In this document: one piece after another, positions 28,401-35,364 of the stretch
Layout of the letters: every line of letters begins with the position of its first letter
How positions within the stretch are numbered: the stretch's first letter is position 1
Source: Sulfotelmatobacter sp963788225
Lineage (GTDB): Bacteria; Acidobacteriota; Terriglobia; Terriglobales; Acidobacteriaceae
DNA length: 64,000 nucleotides
NCBI GenBank assembly: GCA_963788225.1
Contig: CAWBGI010000002.1
Span: forward strand, 744,001 to 808,000
Reading direction: 5' to 3'
The notes under the pieces: generated by a model
Seen by the model: the letters and a program-made list of their open reading frames with translations, nothing else
Databases searched by the model: none
Told to the model about the DNA's origin: nothing
Position numbers and translations under genes: made by a program

Positions 28401-28780
28401 AGGTCCTCCACCAGCGTGTTGATCGAGACCTCCATCTCCCCCCACGCTCCCCGCGATTCATGAAAGCGGGTGCGCTCGCGAGTCCTGCCTTCCTTCCCCA
28501 CCACTTGCCCGACGCGTTTCAGTTCTTGCGCCATCTGCTGGTTCGCCGCAACGATGGAATTGAAAGTGTCGGCAATTTTGCCCGAAAGTCCGGTCCATGA
28601 GCCCGGAAGGCGAACGGAAAAGTCACCGTTCCGCATGGTTTGCAGGCTGGCCAGAATTACGCTGAGGTCGCCCGAAACAGGATCGGCAACGAGAACAGAA
28701 TTCCCGTTATGCTTCTCCTGACCCTCACCGGACGTGCCGTTGGCCACGGCAACCGCCGGGGCGTGATTATTTCTCTTCAT
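22466..28780 (-). CDS. Giant multi-HAMP hybrid histidine kinase (Nik1/group III-like)
   Basis: The 2104-residue protein has no visible membrane segment. Residues 203-1194 hold eleven tandem 92-residue repeats, each with GTWKDLT and GDLS-KITV-GEI blocks (poly-HAMP); a diverged unit precedes them. Then come a GAF domain (~1215-1360), a coiled coil, HisKA (FLANMSHELRTPLN, His 1441), HATPase_c (to ~1665; GTGLGLAISREL) and three receivers (~1714-1828, 1836-1950, 1983-2104; acceptor Asp in SLDVFLPD, VLDLRLPD, LMDIMMPE). Fungal Nik1/Os-1 osmosensors have the same 92-residue HAMP repeats, usually five or six. GGAGAAG precedes the ATG. It is likely the master sensor of the region. Confidence 0.95.
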   Translation of the reverse strand: MKRNNHAPAVAVANGTSGEGQEKHNGNSVLVADPVSGDLSVILASLQTMRNGDFSVRLPGSWTGLSGKIADTFNSIVAANQQMAQELKRVGQVVGKEGRTRERTRFHESRGAWGEMEVSINTLVEDLLRPTEGVTRAIAAVAQGNLTQTVRLDVDGRPLEGEFLRSADIVNTMIQQLSVFTAEVTRVAREVGTDGKLGGQAQVPGVAGTWKDLTDSVNSMASNLTGQVRNIAEVATAVASGDLSRKITVDVRGEILQLKEAINTMVDQLRSFASEVTRVAREVGTDGKLGGQAVVVGVAGTWKDLTDSVNAMAGNLTAQVRNIAEVTTAVARGDLSRKITVNVKGEILELKDTINTMVDQLNAFAGEVTRVAREVGTEGKLGGQAQVPGVGGTWKDLTDNVNFMASNLTGQVRNIAEVATAIATGDLSRKITVDVRGEILQLKETLNTMVDQLNRFAGEVTRVAREVGTEGRLGGQANVPGVAGTWKDLTDSVNSMAGNLTGQVRNIAEVTTAVARGDLSRKITVNVKGEILELKNTINTMVDQLNAFAGEVTRVAREVGTEGKLGGQAQVPGVAGTWKDLTDNVNFMASNLTGQVRNIAEVATAVARGDLSRKITVNVRGEILELKDTINTMVNQLRSFASEVTRVAREVGTDGKLGGQAQVPGVGGTWKDLTDSVNSMASNLTGQVRNIAEVATAIASGDLSKKITVNVSGEILLLKETINTMVDQLNAFAGEVTRVAREVGTEGRLGGQANVPGVAGTWKDLTDSVNSMAGNLTGQVRNIAEVTTAVARGDLSRKITVDVKGEILELKNTINTMVDQLNAFAGEVTRVAREVGTDGKLGGQAQVPGVAGTWKDLTDNVNFMASNLTGQVRNIAEVATAIANGDLSKKITVDVRGEILQLKETLNTMVEQLRSFAAEVTRVAREVGSEGRLGGQANVSGVAGTWKDLTDSVNAMAGNLTGQVRNIAEVTTAVARGDLSRKITVDVKGEILELKNTINTMVDQLNAFAAEVTRVAREVGTEGKLGGQAQVPGVAGTWKDLTDNVNVMAANLTEQVRGIVKVVTAVANGELTQKLTVNAKGEVAALAETINNMTDTLATFADQVTTVAREVGVEGRLGGQANVPGAAGTWKDLTGNVNLLADNLTNQVRAIAEVATAVTKGDLTRSIQVEASGEVAELKDNINTMIDNLRLTTDRNTEQDWLKTNLARFTGMLQGQRDLATVGRMLLSELAPLVSAQQGVIYQMGTEESAEMMLLSAFAGDGEDGHLRRLKLGEGLVGQCAAEKRRMLISDLPPNTISIRSGLFEAVPRNVIVLPVLFEDRVKAVIELASLSNFTTSHLAFLEQLTASIGIVLNSIEATMQTEGLLKQSQQLATELQVQQKELQQTNEQLAQKAQQLAEQNVEVERKNQEIEQARRALEDKAKELALTSKYKSEFLANMSHELRTPLNSILVLGQQLSDNPDANLTPKQVEFARTIHGAGTDLLNLITDILDLSKIESGTVSVEAEEVYFASLLDAVERPFRHEAENRHLSFEVHADPHLARSVVTDSKRLQQVLKNLLSNAFKFTELGGVSLSVSVARSGWTEDHPILSKAASVVAFEVSDTGIGIPLEKQRIIFEAFQQADAGTSRKYGGTGLGLAISRELASLLGGEIQLRSAPGKGSTFTLYLPQTYVGPSTASAVFERNSPSSVSPAPLSVVEHPVEKIPDDRDNLHPDDAVLLIVEDDPHYARVLCDLSRDKGFKVLIATRGAEALALAQEYHPTAVSLDVFLPDMLGWTVLNHLKQDPATRHIPVQMLTLDEDRHHGLARGAFAFVTKPTTPEGLESALSRIKEYSAPRRKRLLVVEDNPAEQLSIKELLGYDDIDVTVVSTGADAIQIVNEQAFDCVVLDLRLPDISGFEVLERFRDTPALSDLPVVVFTGKELSPEEDARLHSLARSVVVKGVESPERLLDETALFLHRVVSDLPVEKQKLLDRLHHSDDALVGKRVLVVDDDVRNIFALSSVIERRGMNVITAGTGREAIAKIESTPDIAIVLMDIMMPEMDGYETMQVIRQNPKFRRLPIIALTAKAMKGDREKCLEAGASEYLAKPVNTEQLLSSLRMWLHR
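25199..28174 (-). repeat. Tandem array of eleven 276-bp (92-codon) HAMP repeats
   Basis: Units begin every 276 bp from 28174 leftward (for example 28174, 25690 and 25414 all encode the V-P-G-x-x-G-T-W start). Units 1-9 are very similar, 10 and 11 diverge, and unit 11 stops after about 71 codons. Two unit types partly alternate: D-N-V-N-F-M-A-S with V-A-T-A-I, and D-S-V-N-S-M-A-G with V-T-T-A-V-A-R. Confidence 0.95.
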
Positions 28781-29094
28781 GGTCTTCTCCAGGACCGGGT
28801 ATGTGGCGCTTTGACGAGCTTATAAATTGCTTGGTCTAGCATGCTTGGTGGCAGACTTGGGGCCCTGCAGGGAAAAGACTTGGCAGCTGCGGGATCAGAG
28901 GCAATCGCAGGCGGAGTGGCAGGGGCCGACGAACCGCCGAATACAGAAACAGCGAGATCAGGCATAGCCCGGGCCATCTGTTGATGTGAAACTACGGGAA
29001 CTTCACCGCCGAGCCTTAATTGAAACACGGAAAACCGCAGACTGACTCTAGGGTCTTTACTGTATAACGAGCCCGAAAGGAGCGAAACTAGCGT
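28781..29094. other. Intergenic region upstream of the multi-HAMP kinase
   Basis: Nothing gene-like was accepted here. A leftward GTG frame from 29028 runs into the kinase start, but it has low-complexity Ala/Pro composition and no ribosome site. The stretch should hold the kinase promoter. Confidence 0.4.
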
Positions 29095-29394
29095 CTACTT
29101 CGAATTGGCATTCCACACGTAGAACTTGCCCCCGTCTGCGACGGTCTCGATGTTCAGTCCACTGGAGGCAGCGGCTCGATGGACAGCCGAACGTAAATTC
29201 GCTAAACCCACGCCGCCCACATCGGCAAGTGGAATCTCGAGCGCCGAACCGGGCTTCAGAGTCGCCAACTCCTGCACAATACCCTGCACCAGTTCGTGGT
29301 GCTTTCCGCGTCTGCCCTTTCTTAAGCTGCCGATGTCAACCTGGAGATACTTCGCCACTGGCCGCTGAACCCTTGTTTTTTGCTCGTTCCCCAT
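29095..29394 (-). CDS. Hypothetical small basic protein
   Basis: From the ATG at 29394 (GGGGAGGAC about 7 nt upstream) the product has 99 residues. It contains a basic stretch (YLQVDIGSLRKGRRGKHHEL) and an alpha/beta end (NLRSAVHRAAASSGLNIETV, GGKFYVWN). An upstream in-frame ATG at 29448 would overlap the promoter found at 29420-29448, so it is rejected. The family was not recognised. A near-consensus promoter suggests strong expression. Confidence 0.65.
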   Translation of the reverse strand: MGNEQKTRVQRPVAKYLQVDIGSLRKGRRGKHHELVQGIVQELATLKPGSALEIPLADVGGVGLANLRSAVHRAAASSGLNIETVADGGKFYVWNANSK

Positions 29395-29419
29395 GTTTCG
29401 TCCTCCCCTACTCGAAAAC

Positions 29420-29448
29420 AAAATAGCAAAACGTAATATCTGTGTCAA
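29420..29448 (-). promoter_or_regulatory. Sigma-70-like promoter of the 29095 gene
   Basis: Read leftward, TTGACA (complement of 29443-29448), a 17-nt spacer and TATTTT (complement of 29420-29425) form a near-consensus promoter about 25 bp before the start codon. The area is the most AT-rich in the window. Next to it ACATTC (29465-29470) and GAATGT (29482-29487) form an inverted repeat that could be an operator for the divergent genes. Confidence 0.65.
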
Positions 29449-29653
29449 GTATATTTATATTATAACATTCGCAATGACAATGAATGTAATGTGATACGAC
29501 TATTCTGTGATAGTAATACGATTACGTTGTTCACCGCTGGCGCAATTTCTTTTTCCATGCGCTCGCCGCAGCCACGAAAGACGAAAGCAAATAGTCCACC
29601 TATTTTTAGTGGCGGAGCTATGCTCAGGTAGGTTAGGAAAAGGAAGGTCCCCC

Positions 29654-29917
29654 GTGACCGGCAATATTTTGTGGCACGACTTGTACACCGCAGCGGTGCT
29701 GGAACTCGATCGCGACCTGCTGCCCGGCAGGATTGAGGCTGCTCAAACAGCCATACAGCGCGCAAGAGAAGAATTGACAACCAATCGCGGCCTTGCGGCT
29801 TGGGAAGAGATGCAAGCCATGGCCGAAGCCCTGCACACTCTGCAATTGCTTCAAGGGTTGGAATTCAGAATGTCTACGCCGGCCAGCAGCCAGAAGCCGC
29901 GTCTGGCAGAAGGGTGA
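29654..29917 (+). CDS. Small helical protein, paralogue of the 11700 gene
   Basis: The 87-residue product starts at a GTG (29654) preceded by AGGAAAAGGAAGG. WHDLYTAAVLELDRDLLPGR, QTAIQRAREEL and ALHTLQLLQGLEFR align block by block with the 81-residue product at 11700-11945. A 15-residue polar tail is specific to this copy. It is followed 7 nt later by another small gene and then by a histidine kinase. Function unknown. Confidence 0.65.
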   Translation: MTGNILWHDLYTAAVLELDRDLLPGRIEAAQTAIQRAREELTTNRGLAAWEEMQAMAEALHTLQLLQGLEFRMSTPASSQKPRLAEG

Positions 29918-29924
29918 GATTTTT

Positions 29925-30116
29925 ATGAAACGCATGTGCCGCCAGACCGCAAGGCCACTGCGAAGCCGGCGACAGTCGGTCATGGCCGAACTGCTGCGTC
30001 ACGCTACAATCGTAACGGACCCCAGCAGGTTGGAGTACTTAAACGCCAAAATTGCAAAACGCAAAGCAAGGCCCGAAAGCGATGTTCCGCGCGCGAGACC
30101 TGAGCCCGCGTTGTAA
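29925..30116 (+). CDS. Hypothetical small Arg-rich protein
   Basis: The 63-residue product starts MKRMCRQTARPLRSRRQSVM and contains an amphipathic stretch (VMAELLRHATIVTDPSRLEY) and LNAKIAKRKARPE. AGAAGGGTGAG precedes the ATG, which is 7 nt after the previous stop. Tight spacing supports an operon with the 29654 gene; otherwise the evidence is thin. Confidence 0.45.
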   Translation: MKRMCRQTARPLRSRRQSVMAELLRHATIVTDPSRLEYLNAKIAKRKARPESDVPRARPEPAL

Positions 30117-30144
30117 GCGCGGCCAGTCTGGTCGCGCCGTCTCA

Positions 30145-30166
30145 GTGACTCTGTAGTGACTCTGTA
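30145..30166. repeat. Tandem 11-bp direct repeat before a kinase gene
   Basis: GTGACTCTGTA occurs twice head to tail (30145-30155 and 30156-30166), ending 14 bp before the kinase ATG. The period equals about one helical turn, which would place two protein-binding sites on one DNA face. Confidence 0.55.
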
Positions 30167-30180
30167 AGGTAGGGTCCAGG

Positions 30181-31335
30181 ATGCCGACTGATCAAGTTTC
30201 AGAAGCTGGTGGTACCTATGACGCGGCGCGCCGCTATAGTCTCGCCATATTAGCGGCCATCGCTGCTCTTTTGTTCCGCAAACTCCTCGCCCCCTTTTTC
30301 GGGCAGCACAACCCTTACCACACGGTTTGGCCCGCGGTCGTCTTTTCTGCATGGTACTGCGGACTTGGTCCCTCCATCGTCACCACACTGACCTCATGCA
30401 TCGGTGTCTGGTATTGGTTCCTGCCGCCCGACCGTTCCTTTGCTCTTCAAGACCCGCAGACCGCAATCCCCGGAATGCTCGGTTTTCTGGTCTTCTCTGG
30501 GATGATCATCGCTCTCGGTGAGGCCAACCGCCGCTCCCTCGCCAGCAGCAAGTGGGCTGAGCAACAACTGCGAATGGCGCATGACGAACTCGATCGCAAG
30601 GTACAAGAGCGGACCGAAGAGCTGAAGATGGCAAACGACAGCCTGCGGGAACTTTCAGGCCGGTTGCAGCAGATGCGCGATGAAGAGCGCCGGCAAATTG
30701 CGCGGGGGTTGCATGACAGCGTAGGGCAGCTGCTCGCGGCCTTGAGCATGAATATCGCGACCATCCAGCAGCAATCCGACAAGCTCGATTCGAGAGGAGC
30801 GCGCGCAGTTTCTGAGAATGCCGCCCTCACGGAGCAAGTCAGCCGGGAAATTCGTACCATTTCCCATCTGCTGCATCCCCCATTGCTGGACGCCGCTGGC
30901 CTCGCCTCAGCGCTGCGCTGGTACGTGGACGGGTTCTCGGAGCGCAGTAAGATCAAAATCGACCTGGATATTCCGCAGGAATTTGGCCGGCTTTCCGACG
31001 AGCTGGAAATAGCGATTTTCCGCATGGTACAGGAGTGCCTTACCAATATTCATCGCCATTCCGGGGGAACTGCTGCCGTCATACGCGTTCATGAGGAGGA
31101 TCACCGGGTTCTGGTTGAAGTCCGCGACCAGGGCAAAGGCATACCTCTCGAAAAACAGTTGGACCTGAGTTCGCCTGGTCGCACCGGAGTGGGATTTCGC
31201 GGTATGCGTGAGCGCCTCAGGCAATTAGGCGGGAATCTGGAAATCCGGTCGGACGCAACGGGTACAGCAGTGACCGCGATCTTGCCTCTTCAGGACCTGG
31301 CAACTGGCGATGGGCACAACTTAGGGGCCGCCTGA
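30181..31335 (+). CDS. Membrane histidine kinase, DUF4118-like N-terminus, HisKA_3 type
   Basis: The 384-residue kinase begins with a membrane domain (about 20-120; several segments, with PYHTVWPAVVFSAWYCGLGP and WYWFLPPDRSF) resembling the DUF4118 four-helix module of KdpD and related sensors. A coiled coil leads to HisKA_3 (RRQIARGLHDSVGQ, His 178) and HATPase_c (VQECLTNIHRHSGG, DQGKGIPL, GVGFRGMRERL). The catalytic part is closely related to the 19250 kinase (both share SHLLHPPLLD and EC-LTNIHRHSG). No regulator gene is adjacent. The signal could be turgor or an ion, by analogy to KdpD only. Confidence 0.92.
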   Translation: MPTDQVSEAGGTYDAARRYSLAILAAIAALLFRKLLAPFFGQHNPYHTVWPAVVFSAWYCGLGPSIVTTLTSCIGVWYWFLPPDRSFALQDPQTAIPGMLGFLVFSGMIIALGEANRRSLASSKWAEQQLRMAHDELDRKVQERTEELKMANDSLRELSGRLQQMRDEERRQIARGLHDSVGQLLAALSMNIATIQQQSDKLDSRGARAVSENAALTEQVSREIRTISHLLHPPLLDAAGLASALRWYVDGFSERSKIKIDLDIPQEFGRLSDELEIAIFRMVQECLTNIHRHSGGTAAVIRVHEEDHRVLVEVRDQGKGIPLEKQLDLSSPGRTGVGFRGMRERLRQLGGNLEIRSDATGTAVTAILPLQDLATGDGHNLGAA

Positions 31336-31516
31336 GTTGTTTCCACAGTTTATTGAAACCTGCCAATTTACTGATTCAAACTTCGTAACCTATTTTCTTT
31401 TTCCCTCTCCTTCCCTCGCCACCGTTTTCCTGCGAAGCACTAGGGTGATTCCCGTATGTTCCTCCAACGCTCAACCTCGTTACCCTTGATTGGATATCTC
31501 TGGGGAAGCGATCGCT

Positions 31517-33815
31517 ATGCGTCTGTTGAGTGTCCGGCTCATCGTGTCGCTCATCGTCGGCGTCACATTGGTATCTCTAGGTTTTTCATACTACGAGGTA
31601 GTGGGAGAAAAGCGCGCGCTGCGCAGCGATTTGGAACATCGCGCGGAAGTTCTCGGCGAGAGCGTCGCCGGCAATGTTGAGAAGTCATGGGAGAACGGCT
31701 CGGAGCGCGGACTTCAACGCTTGGTGCAGCGTTTCGGAAATCGTGAACATTTGCTGGGAATCGCCGTCTACGACCGCGAAGGCAAAGTGGTGGCGATCAC
31801 TTCCGGGTTGGGAGAAATTCTTCAGGCGACACCGCCGGAAATAGTCAAGGCCATGACAGAAGGCTACGGAGAGAGTTCGTTTGTCCGTCTCGGCAAGACT
31901 CCGGTGCAGATTCTGGCGTTGCCTCTGCACCGCCAGGATGAAGTTGCGGGCGGGCTCGCAGTAGTGCACGACGCAAGCTACATCCGCGCGCAAAGTCTTC
32001 GTGTCTGGCGCGAGGCTTTTCTGAAAGTCCTGGTCCAGGTATTCCTCATAGTGTTTATCACCCTGCTGATCGTGCGCTGGAGCATCGCCGGCCCCATCGC
32101 GCGCGCCGCGCAGTGGATGCGCGCCCTTCGTATGGGCAGAATTTCTTCGCGCCAGCAAATGGCGGATATGCCGGACCTTGATCTATTCCGGCCACTGGCG
32201 TGGGAAGTAGCTACTTTAGCGGAAAGCCTCAGCCAGGCGCGCAATGCCGCGGAAAATGAAGCTCGCCTGCGGGAAGCCTCTGAATCCATGTGGACAGCTG
32301 ACCGGCTGGCCGTGCAGGTCCAGACTCGTCTGGATGGCGCCCGGCTTTTTGTCGTCTCCAATCGCGAGCCCTACATGCACCAGCGCAATGGCAAGTCGCT
32401 GGAAGTGGTTGTGCCGCCCAGCGGCCTGGTGACCGCTCTGGAACCGGTACTCGATGCCTGCGACGGAACATGGATCGCACACGGCAGTGGAGACGCTGAC
32501 ACTGAAGTCGTGGACGCGCACGATCGCCTGCGCGTTCCTCCCGACGATCCTCGCTATACCCTGCGTCGAGTGTGGCTGAACAAGGAGGAGGAAGAAGGTT
32601 ATTACTACGGCTTTGCCAACGAAGGTCTGTGGCCGCTTTGTCATATCGCCCACACCCGGCCCATTTTTCGGGCGCAGGATTGGCATCACTATCAGGACGT
32701 CAATCGCAAGTTCACCGCGGCAGTGCTCGAGGAGATCGAGGACACGCCCAAGCCGGTAGTGCTGGTCCAGGACTACCACTTTGCGTTGCTGCCCCGGATT
32801 ATCAAGGAGAAAAGGCCGGACGCACGCGTTGCCATTTTCTGGCACATTCCGTGGCCCAACCCCGAAGGTTTCGCCATCTGTCCGTGGCAACGCCAATTGG
32901 TGGACGGACTCCTGGGAGCGGATCTCGTCGGCTTCCACATCCAATCGCACTGTAACAATTTCCTGCAGACGGTGGATCGGGTCGTGGAATCGCGCGTGGA
33001 CTGGGAACACTTTTCCGTATTGCGCCAGGGCCATCGGACCATGGTGCGTCCTTTCCCGATTAGCGTGGACCTTACAGACGACGAATCCATCGAGAGCGAT
33101 AACCACCGAGTCAACTACCTCGAGCGCTCGACGTTAATGCGTAGCCTGGGCGTGGAAGCGGAGTTCATGGGGATCGGCGTCGATCGCGTGGACTATACCA
33201 AGGGAATCCCCGAGCGTTTTCGGGCGATCGAGCGCTTTCTCGAACGTTACCCAAAATATCTGGGCAAATTCACTTTCGTGCAAATTGGCGCGCCCAGCCG
33301 CACTCACATCAAGCGTTATCACGATCTGCTTGCGGAAGTCGAAGCCGAAGCGGAACGAATCAATTGGCGCTTCCAGACCAGCAAGTGGAAGCCCATCATC
33401 TCTCTGAAGCGGCATCATAACCATCAGGAGATCGAGCGCTACTATTCGCGCCGCCGATCTTTGTCTGGTGACGTCGCTGCACGATGGCATGAACCTGGTC
33501 GCAAAGGAGTTTATCGCAGCGCGCCGCGACGAACGTGGCGTGTTGATCTTGAGCCAGTTCACCGGCGCTGCCCGCGAACTGCGCGATGCTTTGCTGGTGA
33601 ACCCCTACGACATCGATCAGACCGCCGAAGCCATCCGCGCTGCGTTGGAAATGGAGCCGGAAGAAAAGCAGATGCGCATGCACCGTATGCGCAGAGTGGT
33701 TAAAGAACACAACATTTACCGTTGGGCTGGAAATCTGATCACGGAACTTTGTGAGTTAAGGCTCGATGTGGATCGCGCTCAAGAGAAGTTTCGTGGGAGT
33801 GTAACTGCGGCGTGA
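31517..33815 (+). CDS. otsA: Membrane-anchored trehalose-6-phosphate synthase, frameshifted near 33445
   Basis: N-terminal residues form a sensor-like module: TM 5-27, a ~140-residue extracytoplasmic part, TM2 170-190, then a HAMP-like linker. GT20 trehalose-6-phosphate synthase starts near 275 (LFVVSNREPYMH, PSGLVTAL, HIPWPNPEGF, GVDRVDYTKGIPERF, IGAPSRTHIKRYHDL) and joins UDP-glucose to glucose-6-phosphate. The frame breaks at 33445-33446: the first frame runs on to 33703 with nonsense, while +1 resumes AADLCLVTSLHDGMN to 33815. Removing one T from TATTCG restores YYRAADLC and a 765-residue protein. The start at 31517 has GGGGAAG upstream. Sequencing error or true mutation is unresolved. 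Confidence 0.88.
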
Positions 33816-33840
33816 TGTGCCGCAGGGTCAGGAGGAAGTA

Positions 33841-34668
33841 TTGAGCTCGGAAGCTAAGCTCCAGGTCGAATCACTTTTTCGAGCGGTGGCCCGATCGCCT
33901 CAGTCGCTGCTGATGCTTGACTATGACGGCACCATCGCGCCCTTCCGGGTGGATCCGGCGCAGGCATTTCCCTATCCCGGCGTTTTGCAGTTGCTTGGTC
34001 AGATCATGCTCACACTCAGGACTCGTCTGGTTATTATCACCGGAAGGGATGCCAGCGACGTCGTTCCCCTACTGGAAATTCAGCCTCACCCTGAAATTTG
34101 GGGGCTGCACGGATTGCAGCGTCTCAAACCAGACGGAAGCGTCGAGCTTTCGCCCCTGGACGAGCGAAGCGTAGCAGAATTGGCCGCGGCAGAGGATTGG
34201 CTCCGCTATCAGCGCCTCGAACCCGCCGCCGAATTTAAGACCGGGAGTATCGCGGTGCACTGGCGCGGTCTGGATGAGTGCGAAGCCGAGTCAATTCGGG
34301 GGCGCGTGCTGTTGGGCTGGAGGCCGCTCGTTAAATATACACGGCTGGATCTTCTAGAATTCGATGGCGGCGTTGAAATCCGCGCCCATCATGCCGACAA
34401 AGGGGACGCAGTCCGCACCCTCTTGAATGAAATGAATCAAGATACCCCCGCCGCTTATTTGGGGGACGATGCTACCGACGAGCACGCATTCCAGGCCGTG
34501 AATGGCCGAGGTCTAAGCATATTGGTGAGACCACGATGGCGAAGAACCGCCGCGCAGTTGTGGCTCACACCACCCCACGAAGTTCTCGACTTCCTGCAGC
34601 GTTGGCTTCAGGCCTGCCAGGAGCAGGATTTCTTGAGCAACGACACCACCCTGGAGGTGAATGTTTGA
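33841..34668 (+). CDS. otsB: Trehalose-6-phosphate phosphatase
   Basis: The protein (275 residues from a TTG at 33841; AGGAGGAA at 33830-33837 supports it; a GTG at 33817 is possible) is a HAD-family phosphatase. Motif I is MLDYDGTIAPF (nucleophile and acid/base Asp), motif II is VIITGRDAS, and motif IV is YLGDDATDEHAF. These are the OtsB/T6PP signatures. It removes phosphate from trehalose-6-phosphate made by the preceding synthase. The end overlaps the next start as TTGA. Stop of otsA and start here are 25 nt apart. Confidence 0.93.
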   Translation: MSSEAKLQVESLFRAVARSPQSLLMLDYDGTIAPFRVDPAQAFPYPGVLQLLGQIMLTLRTRLVIITGRDASDVVPLLEIQPHPEIWGLHGLQRLKPDGSVELSPLDERSVAELAAAEDWLRYQRLEPAAEFKTGSIAVHWRGLDECEAESIRGRVLLGWRPLVKYTRLDLLEFDGGVEIRAHHADKGDAVRTLLNEMNQDTPAAYLGDDATDEHAFQAVNGRGLSILVRPRWRRTAAQLWLTPPHEVLDFLQRWLQACQEQDFLSNDTTLEVNV

Positions 34669-35348
34669 CGACCGCTGCAACCGCACCCAACCTGCCGCGC
34701 ACTTCGGCGAAGCCTTTTTACTTCAACACATCGGCGCATCTTATGCGCATTACCCGGCAAAAAGCGAGCACGCTTGCCGAGTTTCTGGAGGCTCTTGGGC
34801 AATGTCCGGAAGGTTCTATCTTCCAGCATAGTTTTCAAACGCTGGAGGAACATCACTTCATTCGAGAAGGCTTCTCCAACGACTTCGCACACTGGGCGCT
34901 ATCAGCGTGCAACGAGCCCAGTTTGGCGGAAGGGTTGGCCAGCGTGGATGTGCGCGAGTTTACGTCGGTCGCAGAGTTGCGCGAGCGGTTTATCGAGATC
35001 GTGGAGAACTTTTTGCGCCGTACTCCAGCCGCGGGCACGCGGGCGGCTCGAGAAACTTTCTATTTTTGCGCCTCCGACAGCGTAGTCATTCCGACCAGCT
35101 TCGTCGCCCATACCCTGCCCAAGTTCGCGGAGGGCCTGCGCGGCGTAAGCGTGCACAGCATTCATCACCACTTTATCGAGGCGCGCCTGAGGCTCAAGCT
35201 GATGTCGAACGATTTCTCGCAGTGGTTGTATGAGGATATGGGACTGGCCGAAGCGGCTCGCCAGTTGAACCGGATCGACATTTATACCGCAACCTTGGAG
35301 GACGTTCGCAACCAGATTATTCGCATCGTGGAGAGAGCGCTCGTCTAG
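34665..35348 (+). CDS. DUF5752 family protein in a trehalose operon
   Basis: The 227-residue product starts at TTG 34665, overlapping the otsB stop by 4 nt, with GGAGGTG just upstream. It has no signal peptide or membrane segment. Visible blocks are FYFNTSAHLMRITRQKASTL, IFQHSFQTLEEHHF, DFAHWALSACNEPSLAEGLA, then a second half with FYFCASDSVVIPTSFVAHTL and HHHFIEARLRLKL plus DFSQWLYEDMGLAEAA. The repeated FYF and DF-HW/DFSQW blocks look like an internal duplication. This matches the DUF5752 family, known next to glycosyltransferase genes. Its role is unknown; tight coupling suggests trehalose metabolism. Confidence 0.75.
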   Translation: MTTAATAPNLPRTSAKPFYFNTSAHLMRITRQKASTLAEFLEALGQCPEGSIFQHSFQTLEEHHFIREGFSNDFAHWALSACNEPSLAEGLASVDVREFTSVAELRERFIEIVENFLRRTPAAGTRAARETFYFCASDSVVIPTSFVAHTLPKFAEGLRGVSVHSIHHHFIEARLRLKLMSNDFSQWLYEDMGLAEAARQLNRIDIYTATLEDVRNQIIRIVERALV

Positions 35349-35364
35349 CCCGCGCGCAATTCAT

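Noticed and set aside
24668..28600. Several long rightward frames across the HAMP array
   Set aside because: They repeat every 276 bp because the DNA repeats; they are shadows of the kinase gene on the other strand.
28777..29028. Leftward GTG frame upstream of the multi-HAMP kinase
   Set aside because: Low-complexity Ala/Pro/Ser product, no ribosome site, and it overlaps the kinase start.
33704..33815. Region after the first-frame stop as a separate small gene
   Set aside because: Its sequence (from AADLCLVTSLHDGMN on) is the conserved C-terminal end of OtsA, so it belongs to the frameshifted gene.
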